Assembly (NCBI GenBank): GCA_963920525.1
Contig: OY986437.1
Location: 27,468,863-27,532,862, forward strand
Reading direction: 5' to 3'
DNA from: Dichetophora obliterata
Taxonomy: Eukaryota; Arthropoda; Insecta; Diptera; Sciomyzidae
DNA length: 64,000 nucleotides
Under the pieces are notes generated by a model. It did not search any database and was not told the origin of the DNA. It worked only from the letters and a program-made list of their open reading frames with translations. Shown here in pieces: positions 34,701 through 46,700 of the stretch. The position numbers and the translations under genes are program-made. The stretch's first letter is position 1; every line of letters begins with the position of its first letter.

Positions 34701-37700
34701 GCTAGTCGCGCTTCACGACCTCGGTGATGAAACGACGCGAGTCGAAAGATTTTTTAAATTCTGACAACGGATTTGATATCGAATATAATGTCACAGTTTT
34801 AAAATTTAAGATGGAAGTTAGGGTTGCCACCTAAATTTTTACCACAGTATTGCCACCTAATAATCTGTATTTTTAAGAGTTTTAAACATCATTTAACAGT
34901 GTTGGGTAGTCACTGATTTTGAGTCTAAAGTCAGAATTTTAAAATTCAAGATGGTGGATAGGGTTGCCACGTTAATTTTTTGTATTTTTATGAATTCGAG
35001 GCTGGCAAAAAAATGGTATAGCAAAAATGGGTCGCTGAATCCGAATCCGTTGTCAGAATTTCAAAATTTTATAACTTTAATAATAGGGCTGCCACCTAAT
35101 AATATGTATTTTTAAGAGTTTTAAACATCATTCAACAGTGTTAGGTAGTCACTGATTTTGAATCTAAAGTCAGAATTTTAAAATTCAAGATGGTGGATAG
35201 GGCTGCCACCTCAATTTTTTGTATTTTTATGAATTAGGGACTGTCAAAAAAAAATGGTATACCAAAAATGGGTTTCTCCTCGGAGAGAACTCATAATTTA
35301 TTTAAGGGGTTCCTGAATTACAACAAAATAAAAGTCTCAAAAAAACTCTTCTAATCAATTTTTTTAAATAAAAGTCTTTTAAGACTCTTAAAAATCATAT
35401 CAAAACTAAAAGTCACGGAAGACTTAACTTTCCTTTTTCGTTTAAAATACTATTTTAGCTACGAAACATCAGGTGTACTGCCAGAGTTTATTTAAAGAAA
35501 TCATGTTTTCCTGAACATTTAATTGACTAATGTTCATAAGACGTTTTTAGTAAAAAATTAGATAAATACTTTTTCGTTAAATTGTACTCATATCGCTACT
35601 TTGGAGCGATATAGGCACATCTTAAATCAAGTTTAAGTAAGAGCTCTAACAAAGCGGTAATATGAAAATATTCGTATCAAAAATTTATTAAATAAAATTT
35701 ATAGGTCATTGTTATTAAGTGTATTTAAATAATTTCCTTAGGATTTGCGTAACTATAAAGATACTGATCTGCAACGTCTCTGGATGCCCGATGCCAAGGC
35801 TAAAGAATGCTATGACTGCTCACAAAAATTCTCAACATTCCGACGTAAACATCACTGTCGTCTCTGTGGTCAAATATTCTGCTCGAAGTGTTGTAATCAA
35901 GTGGTGCCCGGCAAGATTATCATGTGTTCGGGTAAATCATTTCAATTGCATTTTATATTTATTTATTTCATTTACCAACTGCTTTATATTTTCTCCAGGT
36001 GACTTGAAAGTCTGCAATTATTGCTCCAAAATTGTACTCAGCTATCTAAAGTCACCCAATATAGCAGTCGATTTGCACTCTGATTTACATGCGCTACAAC
36101 AAGATTTATCCAATAAGCTAGATGATAACAATGAAACGAGCGATGGCAATGCTATGCCTAGACGCGCTGTTCTGCAACGCAAAGTCTCCGTGGGCTATCA
36201 AGAGGAACGTTTTGCTACACACCAGCAAAATAATCTCTCAAATGCTGATCGCAAAAATATTTTACAGCAATCAAACTCGTTGATAACCTTGCATGAGGAA
36301 ATGCAGCGGACTTTGCCGGCACAAAACTGCGGCCTCGACTTGATTGAGTTTCTCAATCGCCACAATAAATCATCTAATAAAGTGCAGGCTGTTGCTATTC
36401 TAAGTGCCATGCTTGCAGCGGGATTTTTACAGCCCATTGTGCCAGATTCGGACCAATCGGATTTCGATGAAAATTTGCACTATAAGTTTGCAGAGCTACA
36501 GCGGTGAGTAAAAGAGTGTTTAAATATTACTCGAAAAATGCATTTGCTTTTTTTTCTATCGCAGTCAAGATCTAACCACTTTGGCTGTTTCGGCCAATAA
36601 TTTCAACTTTAACGATATCTCCGAGGTGCATAGCACCCATTTTGATAAAAGTCAACCGCCTAAATCCATTGACACCTCACTCTCCTCTACTTCTACGGTG
36701 CATGACTATGAAATGGAAAACTCTATGCGCTCCACTACAACCACCTCCAAGCTGCTCGCCTCGTACTGCGATCACGAAGAGCAGATTTTGGCACAAATGC
36801 TGCGCAATTTTCAATTGGATTTACGTTGGGCCAAGGTGTTGACGCCGCTCTGTTGTCGCGCAGCAAACCACTTTAAGCCCGAGTACTGCACCAACGATCT
36901 GATGGACATTCGCAATTATGTAAACTTTAAAAAGGTGCCTGGAGGCAAACGTCAAGAGTGCACCATCGTGGGTGGTGTAGTGTTCTCCAAAAATGTCGCT
37001 CATAAGGATATGGCTACACGTGTAGAACGTCCACGCATACTGCTGTTGCAGTGTCCGATTGTCTATGAGCGCGTTGAGGGCAAATTTGTCAGTATATCGA
37101 CGGTATTGCTGCAGGAGAATGAATATCTACGTAATGTTACATCACGTATTATGGGCTTCCAGCCAAATGTGGTGCTTGTACAAAAGAATGTTGCAGGCAT
37201 AGCGCAGGATATGCTGCGTTCGAAAGGCATTACGCTAGTGCTGGATGTAAAGCTGTCTGTTATGGAACGCCTGGCACGTACACTGCAGTGTGATATAGTA
37301 CCTTCAGTGGACTCAAATATTTCCAAGCCGAAGCTGGGCATTTGCGATGCTTTCTACATACAAAACTTTGATGATGGCGGTGGTGAGTATTTAAATTCAG
37401 CTTTCTTGCATCATTACATTTTTAAATGTAATCTTATTTCTGCAGGCACCAGCAAGACATTAATGTTCTTTGAGAAGCTTTCAAGCCCACGTGGCTATAC
37501 TTGCTTGCTTCGTGGTGGCTGTAATAAAGAGCTGGCTAAGGTGAAAAAGGTGGCATCCTTTCTGGTCTATGCACGGTTAGTTGTAGTGTCTTAAGTAAAC
37601 AAAATTTCAAATTGACCACCTTTTCTTAACCAATAGTTACAACTGGCGCTTAGAAATGTCATTCTTGTTAGACGAATTCGCGCGTCCTCTTTCGCCAAAG

Positions 37701-40700
37701 CCGCCCATTTTCGACTCCAAGGAACAGAGTCCATCGGATGAAAATGCAAATGATGAGCATTTGAAACAGCAGCAGGGCCCTAATGACGTAGAGATACAGC
37801 TACGCTCAACTGCTCCAGCACCAACCAAACGTATTAGCGAACGTAAGGAGGATAAAATTTTGGCTTCTATTAGTGAAAATGTTGCTGATTTTACGGATCC
37901 TTTACGCACTGCCAAGCTCTCACCAGACACCTCCTCTGTGGTAGAGCTGGCAGTAGAGACACGCTATGATAATCGTTTTCGTAACGCACTCAGCTCAACT
38001 GTGCTGTCAATTAGTCCATTTTTGACATTTCCTCTGCCCTATTTGGAAACGGAACAGGGACGCAAATGTGCTTTGCGCTCACTCTTTCCAGCGGAACTAT
38101 ACTATTCCAAGCAGTGGTCAATTTCTTCACCAGCCAGCAATGTCAACAACAATTTGGAACGATTAGAAAGTATTGAACTAGTCAAACGTTCTGATGAGTC
38201 GGAACTCAAGCCACCGCATCCATTCCTAACTTTAAAAATAACGGCGCCTATTGATAATCGCGAGATACAAAAACTGCTGGCAGAATTTCGTGCTTTTGGC
38301 GGACGCTATCCCAAGAAAAAACGTAGTGAGTACAGCCTTTCAATTTACGCTTATTATTCCTGTAAGAAAAATAATAATTTGTATGTTTTAAAAGCAAGTG
38401 GCTTTTTGACTTTTAACTAAACAAAATTTAATTTTACTGCATTCTGCCTGATGTGTGCAATGATATGCTGCCTTGGAATTCAATAAGCCCCGCTTATGTT
38501 TATACTTCATGCGTACTGCATTAGGGGTATATTATCTTTGTCACTCCGTTTGTAACGACCATGAAAAATTGTTTTAGGTATAGAAATGTATATATATTCT
38601 TGATAAGCATCACCTCTTCAGCTAATCAAGCTATGTCCGTCTGGCTGTTTTTTGTCGTCCATCATTTTAAAGCTATCGCGATGAACTTTAATAAATTATG
38701 AGCCTCTATCTAAAAAATTAAGGTCAAGATTGAAGATGAGTCAAGTCGTATGAAAGTCATGCCTATCTCCCATACAAAGTGACTTTAATAAAAATTATAA
38801 AGTCTTTTTGAATAAAATTCCACAAAAATGATTGTAATGTTTTGTATTATAAGGCTTTGCTTTATAGTATGAACCTCATCAATGAAATTTTTAAAAACTT
38901 AATGAGAACCACGACTACCTCCCATACAATGTGTTGTCATATAAATGGAAAAATCTCTTAAAATTCCACAAAAATAAATCTAAAACTTTAAATTTTTAAT
39001 TTTGATTTTGAATATGCACTGTGATTTGAATGTGCACTTTATAAAAACTTGCCATAATCAAATAAAAACTATTCCTATCTCCTATACAAAATGAAATCAT
39101 CAAAAAAGCAAATCCTTAATTTAACTAACGACTTAAATAAGGATTTCACTGATAAGAAAAATATATTCCATTTTTATGATAAAAATCACTATAATAATCA
39201 CTATAATAGAAATAGGTACTTTATAGCCATTTGCCTCAAATACTTCTCAACTTACTTAATAAATTAAAGGGGATACTTTTCAAAGAGGCAAACTTTTAAA
39301 AAATTTAATTCCAAAATTTCTCTCTTATTACTTGTTATCCACCTTACCAAATATATACGTTTTTTGGGTTAAATTTTTGTTATATTTCGGTGGCACATTG
39401 CTGTATAACTGAATTCCTGAAAAAATACGTGCCACCTTATAAAAATTACCTAGAATATGGTATATTTATTCAATTGGTCATATTTTTATACCCCCACGCA
39501 TATAAAACTGTAAAATGAGTATATTAACTTTGTCACTCCGTTTGTAACGCCGATAAGTTGGCGTGGTAGGTATAGAGTAATTTTAGACCTATTGTAATGA
39601 AATATAAAAGCTTAATATTAAAAAAATTGGATAAAAACCACGCCTAAATCCCATACAAAGTGACTTTACCTAAACGGTAAAATCTCTTTAAATTCCACAA
39701 AAACTAATCAAATGACTTGAAATTTTGTTTTAACTCTTAGTATGCACTTTTAGTATGAATTTGTAAAAATCGAATGAAAATCAGGTCTACCTCCCATACA
39801 AAATGACTTTATGAAAACTGTAAAATCTCCTTAAATTCCACAAAAATTGAGTACAATGACTTCAAATTTAGCAAATAGGTTTGAATTTTTACTATGCATT
39901 CATTGCTGGCAAAAAAAACTGAAAATTCCGACCACCTCCCATACAAAGTGACGTAATCATAATAATAAAAACTTTATAAATTCCAAAAAAAAAATTAATA
40001 ATTGAAATTGATATTGTGCACATAAGTGAAAAGTGCCACACAAAAGTGACGTCATCAAAATAATACAACATTCAAGACTTCGAATAATCTAAAATACGGC
40101 CATGGGGTATTTTAACTTCCGTCCAATCGAAGATAGTTCCTAACTAGTTTTGAATTATTTATTTAAAATGCTTTTCTTTGCAGTGTTTAAATTGTTAAAG
40201 CGACGCGAATCTTATCAACGTCCGCAGAAGATCAGTGAAGATCATGTCTACAAAGATGCACTTGACTTGGAGAATCATCAGCGATTGCCTTTGTTATTTT
40301 GCAGCTTCTTTTTTAATCCAAAATCTGCTACATCCTTCTGTACACCACCCACATTAATAGATATGAAGTTCTACGGGCAGTATGATATAATGTTGGGTCA
40401 GTTTTTGCATCGCTATTGTTGTCGTTTAACTTCCATTTGCCCGCTCTGTGAACTGCCCATGATAGGCCATGTGCGCAGGTTTGTGTTTTAATTTCTGTGT
40501 TATGGATTAAAATAAACAGATCATGCATTTTTCCTGGCCAACAGATACGTACACTCCATGGGCTGCGTTCAGGTATTTCTCAACGATGACAATTCTAAGG
40601 CGCATCCCAACATCATATACTTTACTGCCTGGTGCACTATTTGCAACGAGATAACACCCAGCGTGCCGCTGTCGGACACCTCCAAGTGTCTCTCACTTGC

Positions 40701-43700
40701 TAAGTATTTGGAATTGCGCTTTCATGGTCATGCCTATCGTAAGCGTTCGCTCGATGCTGATGGTGAAGAACTTAACGCCGCTCTTGGAGCAAGCAAATGT
40801 CAGCATTCACTGCATCGTGACTACATTCACTATTTCACCTATCGTGGTGTGGGTGCCAAGTTCAAGTTTACTCCCGTTGACGTTTGGGAAATTGGCTTGC
40901 CCAGCTTAGTTTTGAATCTGCTGCCACCAAAGCCATTTGACCATTTTCAAATTTTAGAGGAAATCAAGGGCTTTTCGATAAAAGGACACGAGGTTTTTAC
41001 ACGCATCCACGAACGAATTGCTGATTTGGCTACAGAAGATGAGAATTCGCCGCTGTTGGCTAACTTAAAAACTACACTAAGCAAGGATCAGTTCATTTTC
41101 AAGCAACATGTGGAAATAGTCCAAACATTGCTTATCGAAACAACCGCCAATGTTTACGACATAAATGATGCGTTGCTAATGGCAAAGCGTGTGCTGGCAT
41201 ACAGCATTGAGCACTGGGCTCCCCGGCTCTATGAGATAGCAGTGGCCCAAAAGGTGGCCATTAAGCAACAGCATGAATCATCTACCACTACCATTGTTGC
41301 CGCCGTTCCTCACGTCGATGCAGGCACAATCTGCACTGAAGATTTACTCAGCGAACATGGCGATGTTTCACCAACTACCAGCAATGTTGAAAGTCCACGC
41401 TTCCCTGCTGCTACAGCTTCGGCTTCTGCTACTACTAATGCAGCGTCATCGGAACAGGAATCAAGTCATGAGCTCGATGACGCTGTTGCTGATGAAACAG
41501 ATACTGCCACCAACTTGCAGCAAGGTGTGGATAAGAAAATCTCTTTAGAGCAACAACTTTCCGCATCCTCAACTACATCCATTAGTGCCGATAAAAAATC
41601 CATCAAAAAGATGTTAAAAGATCTGCTGCCTCAAACAAGCCATGCCAATCTAGTACAGTCTCCATTTACAGCGCAGGAACATTACACTCTGCCCTTGGGC
41701 GCTTTTCCGATACTCGTGCATGATCATGATCTCAGCTCCATTATTGCTTACAGCCTCACCAGTCAAGATTATCAGCGTGCGCTCGTTAGTATGACTGGGA
41801 GTGGTTGCGATAACGGAAACAACTCCACGATGGGTAGTAGTTCAAGTGCTCCTGCTTATTCTAGTCCCAGCGCCAAAAGAAAATCGCAAGAAAGGTAGGT
41901 ATCTACTATAAGGGATTTTAATATTAGAGAGTTGTAAGTCAACATTAAATCGCAGTATAGAGCACGACAATAGATTTATTGACGGAAAAATTCGATGAGC
42001 GCATAATTTCTCAAACAAACTTTTAATTAAAGGGCCAGTAAATTGGCAACATGTAATTTATTGCATTACTAATTTTATACCTGTTCAATAAATAATCATT
42101 TTAATGGGAAGTGTTCAAAGAAACGGCGTCGTGCACTCAGCTCAAATTTTCTTAAGTCCATTCTTACAGTGGCCTCATTTTCATCTCTTAAAAATGTTCG
42201 ATAAGGTTAAGATTATATTAGTTATAACTGAAATATAATTGAACATTTTTTTCTAATGTTTATTCGGTGTTCGAGAATGAACATATTTTGTGAACAATTA
42301 TAATTTTTTTATAAACTTGAGAACATTTTTAGCAAATTTTAATCTGTTTTCATTTATTAAAGAATGTTACTTCGTATATTTATTAAAATTGATTTTTTTG
42401 TAGCGAAACTTCTTTAGTACCGATGTGATTTGAAACTCGATGAAATGAAAAATGACATTAAAAAAACAAAAATATATAAACAAACCACCGCTTAGTATGT
42501 ACACAAACTAATTTCAAAGACAATTTAAACGTTGCAGTAGATGTTGAACTGTCGGTCAAATTTATAGCGCATTTTTTTCTTTAAAAAAATTCTGCAATTT
42601 TCCTGACCTCTTCAAGAGTTCTGCATTTTTTCCGTTCTTTTCTAAACAAAAATGTTGTTCTCAAAATAAATCGTGCTCTTTTCTCGAAAATTCTGACAGC
42701 AAAAGTATAACAAATGCAGAATTTTCTGACCTGTAAAATTTGGCGGTTCTGTAACAAAAAAAAAAAAATAATTTTGACAGTTATATTATATGCTGTGACA
42801 ATTGTGAGAAGCAAAATTTTCCAATTTTGAAATTTTTTTAAATTTAATCCAAAACAATTTTCATTAAAGTGGTTACTTTTATAAAACTTAACAGCTCGAT
42901 GATTATTTGTTAAAAATTCCATGCAGTCGGCACTATACATAACCTCAATCGTAAATACATCGGAATTCAAAACAACAGTGCAGCCAATATCAAATGAAAA
43001 AATGCTGCATTTTTCCGTTCTTTTTTCAGCTCAAAAGAAGTCAACATTCTGTAAATTCAGGTCAGAATCTAAAAAATTCTGCATTCTGTGAGGCCAGAAT
43101 TTTTTTTCAGAAAAGAATGCGCTATTAGAGTCAACTTTAATGAATATTTGTAAAAACCAATCGAAAACATAGATAGCGTTGAGAACGTACAACGTACTTA
43201 GCGTGTCTCCTGTTTTTGTGGTGGTTTTTTTAAAATTCGAGAACAAAAGTTTAAAAATATATAACAAAATTAAATATATCTAAAAAGGATAGTAAAATAT
43301 AGAATATCAAAACTTTGATTAGCAAGTCTTTTTTCTCATTCTTAGGTAACGATGTTTTATGAAAAAGTCGTGCTAAAAATTATGAAAATATGTGAAAATA
43401 TGTGTCGAAATATCAGAAATTGTTTTAAATTAAATTGTACAAAATTCCGATGGAAAGAAGTATTTCAATAACAAAATTTACGTTAGTTGTAAAAGAGCTG
43501 GGTAGTTGAAACCAAGTATGCCTTTATCTAATCTAGGATGCACACAATGTGTACACTAAAATTGAGTGAAATCCATACAGACGTTTGGATTTCTATTGAG
43601 GTAAAACAAACAAACAAACAAACAAAAAAACAGATAATTAAATTTGATAATTCTTTGAATTTTTACATGAATTTAATTGTGATTGACTCTATGCAGAGTT

Positions 43701-46700
43701 GTGGTTGTTGTTGTTGCCTTCTTCAAACTTACTTGATCTAAAAAACTCACAATTAAATTCATGTAAAAAGAAAATTAATTTTATTAATACTTTAACAAAG
43801 ATAGTCAATGGTATGAAAAAATAGATTTTTAGCTATAACTTTTGATAGGAAAAAGGTAATTGGGTAATTTTTCCACTAAAATTATTTTTGAGACTTTTAC
43901 TATTCTATTTTTTACAAAATAGTAAACTACTTTTATATTTTTTACTATTTTGTAAAAAATATGTTTTACTATTTTGTAAAAAATATAAGAAAAACATGTT
44001 GGAAAAATAAATTTTACCAAAAAAATCAAAAGGGCCCTTGATGTTTTCATAACAAAAACAGTTTGACAAATTTTGCGCAAAACTGGAAGAATTTTTGCAA
44101 ATGAATATTATGCCATATGAAAGGTAGTTAGAAATGCATCTTAGTTTTATTTATACCACAAAAGCCACTTTTGAGTCGTGAGTTTAATAAAAATTCAATA
44201 GTTTGAACCTTTTTGCAAAAAATATAAAAAATATATATGCAAAAATATATATGTATCCACGTAAAAGAGCAAAATGAGATAAAGTTTGGTTATCTATTAG
44301 TTATTTTTTAATTGGTAAAAAGCTATAACTAAATGGCTCTACTTTATTAATTCTGTGATAAAAGATTTTAAAAAATTCCCACAGAAAAATACTTTTTTGT
44401 ATATGGCAAGTTTTGTTCCATACAGAGTTGCTAGGGAGTAAAATGTTGATTATGTTTGCAACATTGTTTTCGGCAATTCTGTCAACTCTAGAAATCTGGT
44501 GCGTATCTTTTATAGAATGCTTGGAAACAACTAGTTTTTTATATAGATATAAAGCGAAAAAGTAGGTTGGTTTTTATGTATTTATTCTTTGAACAGATGT
44601 AAGTCGCATGTCCCAGTAGTCACGCAAAAATATATAGAAGTTGTTTTCCTAACCTGAAGCACGACTTTATAAATTCAATACTTCCTAGAAGTAATAATTA
44701 CTACAATAAACATGTGGTGTATTATTTAAATTTCTTTTAATAGTTAAGGCGATCATATGACTTCGAGTTTATTCTAAAATGTGTCCCAGTAGTCACGGTG
44801 AAGAGGCTGATTTTATTTCAATGTCGTTGTGTAAAGCTGAATTTACTTTTCTGACCTAAAATGAAAGAGTTATAGCTTGTTTATGTCTAACTTGAGTGTT
44901 AAATGGCTTTAAAAAATCCACACTTTCAGAGACAGCACTACTGTAAATCCCAAGAACATAAATGCCTGAGGTGATGCATCCGTCAGCTGCAATTTTTGCA
45001 TACTTTTTCCAGCATTTCAGCAGGTATCTCACCAATGACAGCTGTAATGTTGTCTTTCAGCGCTACAATTGTAGATGGCTCTTCCCTGTATACAAAGACT
45101 TCACGTATCCCCACAAAAAATAGGCTAGTGGGGTAAAATCGCATGATCTTGGTGGCCAATGGATTCCTCCAAAACGTGAGATTAATCACTCACCTAACTC
45201 GCCTCTCAATAGGTACATGGTATCGCGTGCCGTGTGGCATGTGTCACCGTCTTGTTGAAACCACATGTCATCTTTCCATTCTTCAATTCATTGGACATCA
45301 GTCCAATTCTTTCATTCTTGGCAAAAAAGGTCGGTAATGATTGTACGGTACCTCCATTGATTGTAACGTTGAAATTTTCATTATTTTTGAATAAGTACGG
45401 TCCACTGATGTCGCTGGCATACAAACCGCACCAAACAGTGCATTTTTCAGGGTGCATTGGCCTCTCTTGAACTGCTTATGGCTGCTTTTTAGACTAAATT
45501 CGGCAGTTTTGTTTGTACCCATTGAGCCACAAATGAGCTTTGTTGCTGAAGACAATTTTTCCATTATAAGTGGCCCATTCTCCAAACAAACGACATTGTG
45601 GAGGTCACCTGGCTTCAGTTCTTACACAGCTGTATTTTGTATGGTTTCATACCGAGGTCCTTATGTAAAATCTTGCAGGTGGTCGAATAACACAAGCCCA
45701 ATTGTTGACAACGGCGACGAATTAACATATCGTGATCTTACTTGACAATGGCCGATATAGCAGCAATATTCTCCTCAGTACGCACTCTTCGCACACCGGT
45801 TAGTGGATAATAATTAATTAAAGTGAAACTGGTGCGAAATTTGGTCACAATAGCTTGAATAGTCTGTTTGGTGGGTCGATTATGACGACCATGAAATTAA
45901 CGTAATTTGCGAAACACATTTCTCACAAAGCACAAATTTTGATAATTGAATTCAATGATTTGCAAGCGAACCTAACAAACTTGTTCCTTTGTTAGTCTAT
46001 TCATGGTGAAATGGCTAACCTTACTGAGCATTTTTGGCTTTGCCACATGATAAAAATCACGCGTGAGGTGTCCAAAAATGTACACTAAAAAAACAAATAG
46101 CAAAAAAATCACCCTTTACTCTAGATAAACTGATTGAAAAACCAGTACAATAAATATTGTGAAATTTTACGGCTTTTATTTGGCGATTTTGTAAAAATAT
46201 CACGCTATGCAGCGGGCTTTTACAATTCTGTCTGAAATTCAGCGTTTTTTTTCCAAAATATATATATTTTCAGAGAGTCCTAAAATTGCTCTTGCAGCGA
46301 TAGTGTACGCTATTGGGGCGGGCGTTACGCCTGACCAACAATAAAAAACTTTGCTTTATTTATTCGAACAAGTGTCAAATTATATAAAACTAAAACAGTA
46401 GATTAGTCACAGTTTAATTAATCAAGCCCTTGGCAAAATTAGACAAGATAGTGTTAGGGCGGAGAGCCGGTGACCGAAACTGTCAAAACGAAGTTGACAT
46501 TTCATACAAAATCTGCAACCAATGAGAATGGCCGCATTCAGCGCAGACAACTGTTGTGAACTGTAATGGTAGCGCTACCTTAGTTCACGATGTTTTTCTC
46601 TGAATGTGTTGCTACTCTACACGTCAGAAGTTAGATTCAATTTAATTTTTATGTAAATTTAATTCAATTGCAAAGGTTTCTCACTTAAATTTGCTGCGTT

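Larger units (their letters stand above)
32242..35741 (+). other. fab1 intron 2 (3.5 kb) with mobile DNA
   Basis: Donor GTAAGT at 32242, acceptor TTTCCTTAG ending 35741. The first ~1.8 kb is AT-rich with nothing recognised. 34075-35275 is a relative of the palindromic element core at 5215-5950. Confidence 0.8.

Noticed and set aside
42581..43267. Two minus-strand frames (129 and 78 codons) in fab1 intron 9
   Set aside because: They cross a MITE and T/A-rich sequence; no domain or codon pattern.
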